A stretch of 64,000 nt of DNA. Origin: Taklimakanibacter albus (lineage in GTDB: Bacteria > Pseudomonadota > Alphaproteobacteria > Rhizobiales > Aestuariivirgaceae). Shown here piece after piece: positions 54,645 through 63,975 of the stretch. Location of the stretch: the NCBI RefSeq assembly GCF_016595235.1, contig NZ_JAENHL010000008.1:197246-261245 (forward strand), in the 5' to 3' direction. Numbering within the stretch: position 1 is the first letter of the stretch; every line of letters begins with the position of its first letter. The notes below the pieces were generated by a model that did no database searches, was not told the origin of the DNA, and saw only the letters and a program-made list of their open reading frames with translations. Position numbers and translations under genes: made by a program.

Positions 54645-57574
54645 GCGAAGAGCTTCTTGCTGTGGCGCTTCTCCCACTCGCGCACCGCATCGGCGTCGCG
54701 CGGCGTGATATCGGGGAACTCCTTGTCGCTGCCCACTTCCGGCGTGATCTTCCAGGAACGCGCGCATTTGCGGCCCTGGGCCGGCTTGAAGACGACGGCG
54801 ACGCCCTTCACGTCATCGAGACGGAAGGCATCGGCGGGTCCATCGCCTTCGACCAGCGTCGCGTCGGAAGTGATCGCCATCTCGGCGATGTCGAGACCCT
54901 TCAGCACTTTGAGCGCATCGGCATCGGACACATGAATCTCCGGCGCCGCCTCGAGCGAAGAGCCGATCGTCTTCTTCACCTGGCGCTCGATTTCGAGCGC
55001 GCCGGTGATGACGCGGCGCACGTCACGGATTTTCTGCCACTTGGCGGCGAGATCGGCATCGACCCATTCGGCCGGCGGCTTGGCGAACTGCATCAGATGG
55101 ACGGAGCTCATTTCGCCTGGGAAACGCGACAGCCAGACTTCCTCGGCGGTGAAGCAGAGGATGGGGGCGAGCCAGGTCGAGAGGCAGTGGAAGAGCTCGT
55201 CGATCACGGTACGGCAGGCGCGCCGGCGCAGCGAGGACGGCGCATCACAATAAAGTGTATCCTTGCGGATATCGAGATAGAGGGCCGAGAGATCGACATT
55301 CATGAAATTGAGCAGCGTGGCGACGACCTGCTTGAAGTCATAAGCGCGATAGCCTGCCAGCACGCTGGCATGGATGTCGGCCAGCATATGGAGCACATAA
55401 CGCTCGAGCTCCGGCATGTCCTTCTGATCGAGGCGCTCGGCCTCGTCCCAGCCATCGAGCGCGCCGAGGAGATAACGCAAGGTGTTGCGCAGCTTGCGAT
55501 AGGCCTCGACATTGCTCTTGAGGATTTCCGGGCCGATGCGCTGATCATCGACATAGTCGGTGGAGGATACCCACAAGCGCAGAATGTCGGCGCCCGACTG
55601 CTTGATCACATCCTGCGGGAAGACCTGGTTGCCGAGCGACTTCGACATCTTGCGGCCGTCCTCGGCCATGGTGAAGCCATGGGTGATGACAGTCTTGTAG
55701 GGCGCCCTGCCCCTGGTGCCACAGGATTCGAGCAGCGAGGAGTGGAACCAGCCGCGATGCTGGTCGGAGCCTTCGAGGTAAACATCGGCGGGCCAGCGCA
55801 GATCGGGGCGCTTCTCCAGCACGAAGGCATGGGTCGAGCCCGAATCGAACCAGACGTCGAGAATGTCGTTCACCTTCTCCCAGTCATGGGTGTCGGTGAC
55901 GCGGTCCTTCAGGAAGCGCTCATGCGCGCCCTCGGCGAACCAGGCATCGGCGCCCTCGGTCTCGAAGGCCGTGGCGATGCGCTCATTCACTTCCGGATCG
56001 TTGAGCACGAGGCCGGTCGCCTTGTTGACGAAGACGCAGATCGGCACGCCCCAGGCGCGCTGGCGCGAAATCACCCAGTCGGGCCGCGCCTCGATCATGC
56101 CGCGCAGGCGGTTCTGGCCGGCGGGCGGCACGAAATGCGTGTCGTCGATCGCTTTCAGCGCCTTGGCGCGTAAGCCGTCCGTCTCGCCGTCGCCCATGGA
56201 GATGAACCATTGCGGCGTGTTGCGGAAGATGATCGGCTTCTTGGAGCGCCAGCTATGCGGATATTGATGCTTGAGGCGGCCGCGCGCGATGAGCGCGCCC
56301 GCGGCGATGAGCGCCTGGATGACCGCTTCATTGGCGTCACCCTTCTCGCCCTTGTCGGTCAAGACGCGCTTGCCGGTGAAGCCCGGCGCCTCATTGGTGA
56401 AGGTGCCGTCGCCATCGACGGTGAAGGGAATATCGGTCTTGATGCCCATCGACTTGAGTTTGCCGATATTGGCTTCCCACACTTCGAAGTCGTCGGCGCC
56501 GTGGCTCGGCGCCGTATGAACGAAGCCCGTGCCGGCATCGTCGGTGACATGATCGCCCGGGAGCAGCGCCACCCGGAACTCGTAACCGAGACTGCTGAGC
56601 GGATGCGCGCAGGTGGCGATGGTCGCGATATCGACATCGCTCAAACGGCTGAATTCCTCGACGCGGCTCGCCTTGAAAGTCTCCGCCGCCAGATTGTCGG
56701 CGAGGATCAGACGATCGCCGACCTTCGCCCAATTGTCGGCAGCGGCCTTGGTGACCTCATAAAGACCATAGGCGATCTTCGGCGAATAGCTGATGGCGCG
56801 GTTGCCGGGGATGGTCCAGGGCGTGGTCGTCCAGATCACCACACTAGCTTTGGCAAGGTCGCCCTTGGGCGCGGTGCCGTCGGCCATGAAGGTGACCGGG
56901 AATTTCACATGGATCGTGTCGCTGGTGTAATCCTGATACTCGACCTCGGCCTCGGCGAGCGCGGTCTTCTCGACCACCGACCACATGACCGGCTTCGAGC
57001 CCCGGTATAGTTGTCCGCTCGTCGAGAACTTCAGCAGCTCGCGGGCGATCTGCGCCTCGGCGGCGAAGCTCATCGTCGTATAGGGATCCTTCCAGTTGCC
57101 GATCACGCCCAGCCGCTGGAACTCCTCCGACTGGATCCCCATCCAGTGCTCGGCGAAAGCCCGGCACTCTTTACGGAACTCGTTGATCGGCACCGCATCC
57201 TTGTTGCGGCCCTTGGCGCGGTACTGCTCCTCGATCTTCCATTCGATGGGCAGGCCATGGCAGTCCCAGCCGGGAACGTAATTGGCATTCTTGCCCGACA
57301 TCTGCTGCGAGCGGACGACCAGGTCTTTGAGGATCTTGTTGAGGGCGGTGCCGATATGGATGTTGCCATTGGCATAGGGAGGGCCGTCATGAAGGATGAA
57401 CAGCTCTCTGTCCTTGGCCTCCTCGCGCAGCCTGGTGAACAGGTCCATGCCCTGCCAGCGCTTGAGAATCTCCGGCTCCTTCTGCGGCAGGCCAGCCTTC
57501 ATCGGGAAGGCGGTCTTGGGCAGAAACAGGGTCTCGCGGTAGTCGCGCGCCGGGTTTTCAGGCTTGTCGTTCAT
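54641..57574 (-). CDS. ileS: Isoleucyl-tRNA synthetase
   Basis: A 977-residue class I synthetase with HIGT at residues 73-76 ([11 protein letters not shown]) and KMSKS in [11 protein letters not shown]. The editing domain CP1 includes [15 protein letters not shown] and [16 protein letters not shown]. The C-terminal zinc-binding region of E. coli IleS is reduced here to a single Cys (GRKCARSWK). It charges tRNA-Ile. It leads the ileS-lspA-lipoprotein unit; the upstream gap 57575-57843 should hold the promoter. Confidence 0.97.
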   Translation of the reverse strand: MNDKPENPARDYRETLFLPKTAFPMKAGLPQKEPEILKRWQGMDLFTRLREEAKDRELFILHDGPPYANGNIHIGTALNKILKDLVVRSQQMSGKNANYVPGWDCHGLPIEWKIEEQYRAKGRNKDAVPINEFRKECRAFAEHWMGIQSEEFQRLGVIGNWKDPYTTMSFAAEAQIARELLKFSTSGQLYRGSKPVMWSVVEKTALAEAEVEYQDYTSDTIHVKFPVTFMADGTAPKGDLAKASVVIWTTTPWTIPGNRAISYSPKIAYGLYEVTKAAADNWAKVGDRLILADNLAAETFKASRVEEFSRLSDVDIATIATCAHPLSSLGYEFRVALLPGDHVTDDAGTGFVHTAPSHGADDFEVWEANIGKLKSMGIKTDIPFTVDGDGTFTNEAPGFTGKRVLTDKGEKGDANEAVIQALIAAGALIARGRLKHQYPHSWRSKKPIIFRNTPQWFISMGDGETDGLRAKALKAIDDTHFVPPAGQNRLRGMIEARPDWVISRQRAWGVPICVFVNKATGLVLNDPEVNERIATAFETEGADAWFAEGAHERFLKDRVTDTHDWEKVNDILDVWFDSGSTHAFVLEKRPDLRWPADVYLEGSDQHRGWFHSSLLESCGTRGRAPYKTVITHGFTMAEDGRKMSKSLGNQVFPQDVIKQSGADILRLWVSSTDYVDDQRIGPEILKSNVEAYRKLRNTLRYLLGALDGWDEAERLDQKDMPELERYVLHMLADIHASVLAGYRAYDFKQVVATLLNFMNVDLSALYLDIRKDTLYCDAPSSLRRRACRTVIDELFHCLSTWLAPILCFTAEEVWLSRFPGEMSSVHLMQFAKPPAEWVDADLAAKWQKIRDVRRVITGALEIERQVKKTIGSSLEAAPEIHVSDADALKVLKGLDIAEMAITSDATLVEGDGPADAFRLDDVKGVAVVFKPAQGRKCARSWKITPEVGSDKEFPDITPRDADAVREWEKRHSKKLFA

Positions 57575-57790
57575 GTCGGTAAATCAGGCTTTTGAGGGTG
57601 ATTGGTCGGGCGCGCTTGTAACAGCGAAAGGCGCCAGGGGAAAGGGCGGCGTTGCCGGCATTGCAAGCCTGCGCCGAGGCATGAGATTGTTGGGAAATAC
57701 CAATGGCAGAGTTCACCCTTATTTCCCTGCTCCGCCGCCTTCTGATCGTCTAACCCCTTGATCTTGCTGGGCCGGCTTCAGATTTCTCGA

Positions 57791-57820
57791 AAATTCCCTG
57801 TAAATCCCTGCAAATCCCTG
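57791..57820. repeat. Three tandem 10-nt units
   Basis: Units AAATTCCCTG, TAAATCCCTG and CAAATCCCTG follow each other exactly. A related TTTCCCTG lies at about 57722. The array is 24 bases upstream of the caspase-like gene and could be part of its promoter or a protein-binding array; no other function is seen in the 269-base gap. Confidence 0.6.
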
Positions 57821-57843
57821 TATTTGCCTCGTCCTGCCCCAGG

Positions 57844-60723
57844 GTGATGATGATGAATTGGTTTGTCCGGCTTCTGGCTTTTCTTCTCATCGGATCAGCA
57901 ATCGCTTCGGCTGACGAATTGCCGAAAGAGCCGCAATTGCGCATCGATGGCGGCATGCACACGGCGTCCATCCGGCGCCTCGATGTCAGCGCCGACGGCA
58001 AGATCCTGGTCACCGGCTCCGAGGACAAGACGGTCCGGATCTGGTCCCTCCCCGACGGGCGCCTGCTGCGTACTTTGCGCATGCCTTCGGCGCCGGGCGA
58101 TGTCGGCAAGGTTTTCGCGGTGGCCCTGAGCCCGGATGGCAGACTGGTGGCGGTCGGCGGCTGGGACGATGCCGATGCAACCACGCTTGATTACTATGTC
58201 CATATCTTCAACCGTGAAACCGGTCGCCTGGAGGGCCGCCTCGGACCACATCCGCAGGTCGTCGATGAGCTGACCTTCTCACCCGACGGCAAACGCCTCG
58301 CGGTCGGCCTCGGCGACAAATCCGGCATCGCCGTGTGGGACGTGGCCGAGTGGCGGCAAATCATGGCCGATGGCGATTATGGCGACCAGGTGAACGGCAT
58401 CGCCTTCAGCCCGACCGGCGAGATGGCCGTCACCTCGCATGATGGCGGCCTCAGGCTTTATTCGACCCAGTTCGAGCTTCTGGGACGCATCGTGGCGCCG
58501 AGCAATGACCGGACCGAAGGCGTCGCCTTCTCGCCCGATGGAACGAAGCTGGTGGTCGGTTATGTCGGCACCATGGCGGTCGACATCCTCGACGCCAAGA
58601 GCCTCCAGCTTCTCTACCGGGCCGACACCAGCGGGCTCGATATCGGCGATCTCGCGGCGGTCGCCTGGTCGGCGGATGGTCAGATGATCTTCGCCGCCGG
58701 CGACTACTACACACGCGGCGGCACGGAAGAACGGATGCAGATGTTCGCCTGGGGCGATGAAGGCCGCGGCGAGCGCCTCGCTGTCGATGCCGCCGGCAAT
58801 ACGGTAATGGATCTGAAAGCCATGCCGGACGGTGGCGCCGTCATCGCCGACGCCAATTCCGGCTTCACTGTCTACGACGCGAAAGGCGACGTCGTCCTGC
58901 GCAAGACCAGCATCGCCGCCGATCTGCGTGGCGAGCTCGGCGACGCCTTCACGGTGAGCGAGGACGGCACAAGGGTGCGTTTCGGCCTTGGCATAGAAGG
59001 ACAGGATCCTTGGCTCTTCGACATGGCGACGCTGCGCTTCGCCGAATCGCCCGAACCACCACCCGGCGATCTCAAACCCGCCAATATCGACAAGCTCCCG
59101 GTCGAGGACTGGAACAGCCGGGATGATCCGACCTTGAGCGGCGCGCCGCTGCAACTCGATCACAATGAAACGAGCCGCGCGCTCGCCGTCGAAGAGGATG
59201 GCGAGACCTTGGTGCTCGGCACCGACTTCGCGCTCAGGCGTTATACGAAGAAGAGCACACCGCTCTGGCGGGTCGCGGTCTCCTCCATCCCTTGGGGCGT
59301 CAACATCACGGCCAAGGACCAGTTGCTGATCGCCGCCCAGACCGACGGCACCATCCGCTGGTATCGTCTGGCCGATGGCAAGGAATTTTTAGCGCTCTTC
59401 GTCAACGCCCTCGACAAGAGATGGATCGCCTGGACGCCGTCCGGCTATTACGCCGCTTCGCCGGGTGGTGAGGATCTGATCGGCTGGCAAGTCAATCGCG
59501 GCGTCGAGGAAGCGCCGGACTTCTTCCCGGCGAGCCAGTTCCATGAGCGCTTCTACCGGCCGGATATCGTGCGCGAGGTGCTCAATACTTATGACGAAGA
59601 ACCGGCGATCAAGGCCGCCAATGCCAAGGCGAAGCGGCCGGCGCGCAAGGACGACATCGCCGCCGCGCTGCCCCCCGTGATCGAGATCGCGAGCCCGGGC
59701 GACCGCACGTCGGTGACCGACACCGTGGTGACGCTCTCCTATCGCGTGCGCACGCCGGACGGCCAGCCGCCCGAGGCGATCGAAGTCCTGATCGACGGCC
59801 GTCCGCAAGGCCAGCGCGGCGCCGCCGTCGTCAATGAAGACGAAAGCCTGAGCCTCGATGTGACGATCCCGGCCCGTGATGTGGAGGTCTCCCTCATCGC
59901 CAAGCAGGGCGACCAGGTGAGTGTGCCGGCGCGCATCGCGCTCAAATGGGCCGGGCCTCCCTCCGAGGATCAGATCAAGCGCAAGCTCTATGCGGTGTTC
60001 GTCGGCATCAGCGATTATGACAAGGCCGGCCTCAAGCTCAGCTTCGCCGATGATGACGCGCGCGACTTTTCCGAAAACGCCAAGGCGCAGGCCGGCCGCC
60101 TCTATGAGGCGGTCGATGTGAAGCTGCTCACCGACAAGGACGCCAGCGCCGAGAATATTCGCGGCGCCCTGGGCTGGCTTGAGGAAAAGGTGGGGCCTGA
60201 GGATGTCGGCCTGCTTTTCATGGCGGGCCACGGCATCACCGACGCCAAACAGCGTTTCTATTTCCTGCCCGTCGGCGGCGATCCCGAGGATCTGCGCGGC
60301 ACATCGATCGGCGAATCCGAGATCCGTGAAACCATATCGGCGCTCGCCGGCAAGGCGCTCTTCTTCATCGATGCGTGCCATTCCGCCGACAGCCTCAAGG
60401 GCGATGTCGCGGCGGCCGATGTGACGGCGGTGATCAACCGTATGGCGCGCGCCGACTCCGGTGTCATCATGTTCGCCTCATCAGGCGGCAATGAATTGTC
60501 GCTCGAGCGTTCCGACTGGAGCAATGGCGCCTTCACCGAAGCGCTGCTTGCCGGAGTCATGGGCGGAGCGGACTACGAGAAAGACGGCAGCATCTCGACC
60601 GCCGAGCTCAATCTGTGGCTCTCGACGCAGGTGAAGAAGCTCACTCAAAACCGCCAGAATGCCGTGATGCTCAAGCCCGACACGGTGCCGGATTTTTCGA
60701 TCGCACGGATCCCCTCACCCTGA
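57844..60723 (+). CDS. Exported WD40-Ig-caspase (orthocaspase-like) protein
   Basis: A 959-residue protein. A signal peptide or anchor covers about 1-23 (cut near ASA/DE). Residues 40-520 carry WD40-like blades with repeated SPDG turns (LSPDG, FSPDG, FSPDG) and blade ends such as KTVRIWSL, GIAVWDV. Residues 610-702 look Ig-like. The C20-type peptidase C14 domain spans about 714-945 with His796 in MAGHG and Cys845 in IDACHSAD; the basic-residue pocket ASSGGNELSLE follows. Bacterial relatives cut after Arg or Lys. GTG 57844 is followed by three ATG codons, any of which may start. The last bases lie in a REP copy. Confidence 0.87.
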   Translation: MMMMNWFVRLLAFLLIGSAIASADELPKEPQLRIDGGMHTASIRRLDVSADGKILVTGSEDKTVRIWSLPDGRLLRTLRMPSAPGDVGKVFAVALSPDGRLVAVGGWDDADATTLDYYVHIFNRETGRLEGRLGPHPQVVDELTFSPDGKRLAVGLGDKSGIAVWDVAEWRQIMADGDYGDQVNGIAFSPTGEMAVTSHDGGLRLYSTQFELLGRIVAPSNDRTEGVAFSPDGTKLVVGYVGTMAVDILDAKSLQLLYRADTSGLDIGDLAAVAWSADGQMIFAAGDYYTRGGTEERMQMFAWGDEGRGERLAVDAAGNTVMDLKAMPDGGAVIADANSGFTVYDAKGDVVLRKTSIAADLRGELGDAFTVSEDGTRVRFGLGIEGQDPWLFDMATLRFAESPEPPPGDLKPANIDKLPVEDWNSRDDPTLSGAPLQLDHNETSRALAVEEDGETLVLGTDFALRRYTKKSTPLWRVAVSSIPWGVNITAKDQLLIAAQTDGTIRWYRLADGKEFLALFVNALDKRWIAWTPSGYYAASPGGEDLIGWQVNRGVEEAPDFFPASQFHERFYRPDIVREVLNTYDEEPAIKAANAKAKRPARKDDIAAALPPVIEIASPGDRTSVTDTVVTLSYRVRTPDGQPPEAIEVLIDGRPQGQRGAAVVNEDESLSLDVTIPARDVEVSLIAKQGDQVSVPARIALKWAGPPSEDQIKRKLYAVFVGISDYDKAGLKLSFADDDARDFSENAKAQAGRLYEAVDVKLLTDKDASAENIRGALGWLEEKVGPEDVGLLFMAGHGITDAKQRFYFLPVGGDPEDLRGTSIGESEIRETISALAGKALFFIDACHSADSLKGDVAAADVTAVINRMARADSGVIMFASSGGNELSLERSDWSNGAFTEALLAGVMGGADYEKDGSISTAELNLWLSTQVKKLTQNRQNAVMLKPDTVPDFSIARIPSP

Positions 60724-60763
60724 GGTGCGAGCGCAGCGAGCCTCGAAGGGTATCGTGCAGCAG
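60713..60763 (-). repeat. 51-nt REP-like repeat, copy 2
   Basis: Reverse complement of the element at 46417-46467, with 3 mismatches. The stop codon of the caspase-like gene (60721-60723) is inside it, so the last protein residues IPSP are encoded by the repeat. It may also act as a transcript end. Confidence 0.8.
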
Positions 60764-60781
60764 GCGCGCTCTATCTGAAGG

Positions 60782-60816
60782 ATGCTTCGAGGGCCGCTTC
60801 GCGGCCACCTCAGCAT
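60782..60816. repeat. REP-like hairpin, variant form
   Basis: ATGCT and AGCAT ends flank a GGCCGC / GCGGCC stem with a TTC loop. TTCGAGG and CACCTCA are shared with the 51-nt element 30 bases upstream, so it is a diverged relative. Together they fill the gap between the caspase-like gene and the convergent anti-sigma gene. Confidence 0.65.
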
Positions 60817-60833
60817 GAGGATATCTGAGCGCG

Positions 60834-61592
60834 TCACATCTCAAACGACTGATAGACCAGATGGGCGAGCGAGACGATATCCTCGCGACCCGTCTCACCG
60901 GCGATGACGAAGCCCAAGGGGCCATCGAGCCAGTAGCAGGCCGTCACATTGTCCTTCTGGGTGACCAGGAAGGCGGTCTCCTTGTTGGTCTGGTTGGCGG
61001 CGACAAAGATGGTGATGCGGCGCTTGGCCTGGTCCTCATACATGAGCTGGGCCGCCGGTTGGGCGCCGGCCGCCAGAAGGCGACCGCCCATGAAGGTGTA
61101 GCCGCGGGCGGTGAGATCGGGGACGACGAGCTTCTGGCCGATGCGCTTCGACAGCCAGGTGGTCAGATGGTCGCCGTCGCTGGCGGCGACCTCGACGGCA
61201 TGGCGGTTTTCATGCGTGTAGATCTCATGCGCCTCGATGGCCAGATCGGCGAACTGCTTGGCTTGCGGCGCGCTCATCTGCAGATTGGCGAACCAGCCGG
61301 CGCCGGCGCCGATGATCAGGAGAGCGAGGGCCGCGGCAATGGCCCAGGGCGACAGCGTGAAGCCCCGGCGATGGCGGAGCGCCGCCTTGATCTGGGCCGG
61401 CACGGGCTCGTCGAGCACCGGATCGAAGGCCTCCTTCAGCCACGCCTTCTGGCGCCGCCAGGCTTCTACCTTGGCGCGCGCCTCGGGGTCCTCGGCGAGG
61501 CGCTCGTCAAGCGCACGTCCCTCTGACCCTGCGATCTCGCCATCGGCGTAGGCGTGCAAGGACCAGTCTTCGTTGTGGTTGGGCTCCGTCAT
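60834..61592 (-). CDS. Membrane anti-sigma factor
   Basis: A 252-residue protein with a cytoplasmic N-terminal region (about 1-75: LHAYADGEIAGSEGRALDER is the zinc-less anti-sigma-type helix). One transmembrane helix follows at about 81-103 (SPWAIAAALALLIIGAGAG), then a periplasmic domain of about 150 residues. It should hold the ECF sigma factor encoded upstream at the membrane. No cysteine/histidine zinc motif is seen in the N-terminal part, so the sensing type differs from redox ZAS proteins. It overlaps the sigma gene (ATGA). Confidence 0.87.
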   Translation of the reverse strand: MTEPNHNEDWSLHAYADGEIAGSEGRALDERLAEDPEARAKVEAWRRQKAWLKEAFDPVLDEPVPAQIKAALRHRRGFTLSPWAIAAALALLIIGAGAGWFANLQMSAPQAKQFADLAIEAHEIYTHENRHAVEVAASDGDHLTTWLSKRIGQKLVVPDLTARGYTFMGGRLLAAGAQPAAQLMYEDQAKRRITIFVAANQTNKETAFLVTQKDNVTACYWLDGPLGFVIAGETGREDIVSLAHLVYQSFEM

Positions 61593-62098
61593 TTCACTCG
61601 TCTCAAGGAGGGTTTCGCCCCCTCGCCTATCAATTCACGCAAGGCGCCGCGCGCCCGCGACAGACGCGACATCACGGTTCCCACCGGCACGCCGGTGATC
61701 TCGGCGACATCGCGATAGCTCATATCCTCCAGCGCCACGAGGATCATCACCTCGCGCTGCTGATCGGGCAGGCGGTCGAGCGCGCTCGCCACCTGCAGAA
61801 GTAATGTCTCGCCCTCCTGGGTGGGCTTCAGCATCACCTCGGGATCGGAGAGGTCGTCCACCGTCTTAACGATCCCGGCCCGCCGCTCACGCCTCAGACC
61901 ACTGACATGGATGTTGCGCAGCACGGTGTAAAGCCAGGCCCTCAGCGGCCTTGTCGGGTCATAGAGATGGCTCTTCACCAGCGCCCGCTCGACGCAATCC
62001 TGGACAAGATCGTCCGCCAGCGCCGGATCGCCGGTCAGAGCCCGGGCAAAACGGCGCAGGTAAGGCAATTCGGCTGTGAGATCCGTGCGGAAATTCAT
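61589..62098 (-). CDS. ECF-family RNA polymerase sigma factor
   Basis: A 169-residue sigma-70 protein with region 2 (about 10-75: DPALADDLVQDCVERAL) and region 4 (about 110-160: QREVMILVALEDMSYRDVAE and VPVGTVMSRLSRAR). It directs transcription of a small regulon, unknown here. It is transcribed with its anti-sigma factor. It stands 40 bases after the DUF3422 gene. The pair is convergent with the caspase-like gene, and a control link is only a guess. Confidence 0.92.
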   Translation of the reverse strand: MNFRTDLTAELPYLRRFARALTGDPALADDLVQDCVERALVKSHLYDPTRPLRAWLYTVLRNIHVSGLRRERRAGIVKTVDDLSDPEVMLKPTQEGETLLLQVASALDRLPDQQREVMILVALEDMSYRDVAEITGVPVGTVMSRLSRARGALRELIGEGAKPSLRRVK

Positions 62099-62137
62099 CT
62101 CCGACCTTTAATCCCAGTTACAGCGCCCGGCGGCAGT

Positions 62138-63424
62138 TTATTCCATGGCGCCAGCGGGCGCATGTTCCGAGTGACGGCGCCGGATGCTCAGTACGATCAA
62201 GGTGATGACGGCGACCGTCGCCACGATCACACCAGCCTTGAGATATTTGGCACCGAAGGGCACCGCATCCTCGGGCAGGACCTCGAGCACATAACCCAGG
62301 AGGCTCGCCACATAATAACTGATGGCGGCAATCGAGAGCCCCTCGACCGTCTGCTGCAGGCGCAGTTGGAGACGGGTGCGCTCGCTCATCGCCTTGAGCA
62401 GATCGCCATTCTGCTCCTCGACATCGATATCGACGCGGGTGCGCAGCAGATTGGCGGCATGCATGAGCTTGGCGGAGAGATCGGTCTGGCGGTCCTGCAT
62501 GCTGAAGCAGGTGCGCAAGGCCGGCATCAGGCGGCGGTCCATGAAGCCGCTGATGGTCTGATGATCGCCGATCGGCGTCTCGCGCAAGGAAGCGAGCCGG
62601 GCGCGCACGATCTCGGCATAGGCCCTAGTGGCGCCGAAGCGGAAGCGCGACTGGCTGGCGCCCGCCTCGAGCTCGCCCGCCACCGCCATCAGGCGCTGCA
62701 GCAAGGCCTTGTTGGCGGCGAGACCTTCGCTCTTCGTCATCTCGGCGGTGATCTCGCCGAGCGTCTGCTCGATGCGGCGCACCACCGGCTGGAGCCGTTG
62801 CGCTTCCGGAAGACCGAGCAGGCAGAAGGTGCGATAGGTCTCGAGCTCGAGGAGCTGCTGCACGAAGATGCCGGCGCGCAAGGTCGACATGCCGCGGTCG
62901 AGGACCAGAAGCCGCACGAAGCCGTCGCTCGCGGCGAGAAAATCGGTGGCGGCGCGCGCGTCACCGGCTTCGGTCTCGAAGGCGACGAGGCTCGTCGGGT
63001 CGAACACTTTCTGCCAGTCGCCGCCGTCCGCTTCAGAGAGGAGATGAAGATCGGCGGCCACCAGCAAGGGACCTGGCTGCGGCAACTGCTGCATCAGCTT
63101 CTGCAATTCGCTGGTCGGACGGCCGAAGGGCGAACGGTCGTGATTGGCGAATTCCCAAGTGTAGGTGGTGAATTCGGCATGCTGCTCCCAGCGCAGGGCC
63201 GAATCCGGAAAGGTGATGCGGTAATGTTTCGAGGCGGCGTCGGGACCGCGGTGGCCCCGCGCGGCGACAAACTCACCGAAGGCCAGGCGATCACGGGCGG
63301 CGAGATCGGCGTCGGTCATGAACGCGAAATGCAGGATGCGCAAAGGCGGCGCGATGGCCGCGAAAGGCCGCGCATGCACCTCGCTCAGAACGGCGCCGCG
63401 CAAGGGATGCGGCTCGAGAGTCAT
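62138..63424 (-). CDS. DUF3422 membrane protein
   Basis: A 428-residue protein. The N-terminal part (HPLRGAVLSEVHARPFAAIA, then PPLRILHFAF) matches DUF3422, a family of unknown function common in proteobacteria. A long helical middle section is followed by two C-terminal transmembrane helices at about 370-425. MTLEPHPLRG at 63424 is the family N-terminus. It may be co-transcribed with the sigma gene downstream. Confidence 0.85.
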   Translation of the reverse strand: MTLEPHPLRGAVLSEVHARPFAAIAPPLRILHFAFMTDADLAARDRLAFGEFVAARGHRGPDAASKHYRITFPDSALRWEQHAEFTTYTWEFANHDRSPFGRPTSELQKLMQQLPQPGPLLVAADLHLLSEADGGDWQKVFDPTSLVAFETEAGDARAATDFLAASDGFVRLLVLDRGMSTLRAGIFVQQLLELETYRTFCLLGLPEAQRLQPVVRRIEQTLGEITAEMTKSEGLAANKALLQRLMAVAGELEAGASQSRFRFGATRAYAEIVRARLASLRETPIGDHQTISGFMDRRLMPALRTCFSMQDRQTDLSAKLMHAANLLRTRVDIDVEEQNGDLLKAMSERTRLQLRLQQTVEGLSIAAISYYVASLLGYVLEVLPEDAVPFGAKYLKAGVIVATVAVITLIVLSIRRRHSEHAPAGAME

Positions 63425-63516
63425 TACTGTCCTCCACTCCGCAAAAAGCGGAAGCGGCGGAGCATAGTCGGATGATCGCGCCACGGCATGTGTCGCCGGG
63501 TCGCAGATTGATCTGC

Positions 63517-63975
63517 TTAATCAGCGGGCATTTGCTCGACGGCGTTGCGCAGGCCCTGGCGCAGCTCCTGCATCTTTTCGTTCAGCGCGATCAACTCCGG
63601 CACCGTGAAGCCGGAATGCCGCAGCAGCGCATCGGTCAGGCAGCCGGTCTTTTCACGAAGCTCGTTGCCCTTTGACGTCAGATGTACTTCGACTTGCCGC
63701 TCATCGGTGGTGCTGCGCTGGCGTTGGACGAAACCCGCCGCCTCGAGCCGCTTGACCGCCGGCGTGATGGTGCTGGGCTCGAGCGCCAGCCGGTCGGCGA
63801 TCGCGGTGATCGTCAGCCCACCCTGCTCCCAGAGCGCGCTCAGGACGAGATATTGGGTGTAGGTCACGCCCAGCGCGTCGAGCATCGGTTTATAGAGGCG
63901 GTTCACGGCGATGGCCGTCGAATAGATGGAAAAACAGAGCTGGCTGTCCAGCGGCAAAGGCGATGGGGCGGTCAT
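63517..63975 (-). CDS. ohrR: MarR-family organic peroxide sensor, OhrR-like
   Basis: A 152-residue MarR protein. The N-terminal QLCFSIYSTA carries Cys14 at the position of the redox cysteine of OhrR, and YTQYLVLSALWEQ has the tyrosine that interacts with it. The winged helix is at about 55-100 (LALEPSTITPAVKRLEAAGF). OhrR represses the peroxidase gene ohr until the cysteine is oxidised. An ohr gene would be expected close by; the region right of 63976 is outside the window. Confidence 0.82.
   Translation of the reverse strand: MTAPSPLPLDSQLCFSIYSTAIAVNRLYKPMLDALGVTYTQYLVLSALWEQGGLTITAIADRLALEPSTITPAVKRLEAAGFVQRQRSTTDERQVEVHLTSKGNELREKTGCLTDALLRHSGFTVPELIALNEKMQELRQGLRNAVEQMPAD

Noticed and set aside
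54662-56173. A 503-codon open frame on the plus strand opposite ileS
   Set aside because: ileS is unmistakable on the other strand; the antisense product has no recognisable domain.
57844-60723. A caspase-based phage defence system
   Set aside because: The protein has an export signal and there is no neighbouring effector, nucleotide-sensing or TPR/CHAT partner; the ordinary chromosomal neighbours also argue against a defence island.
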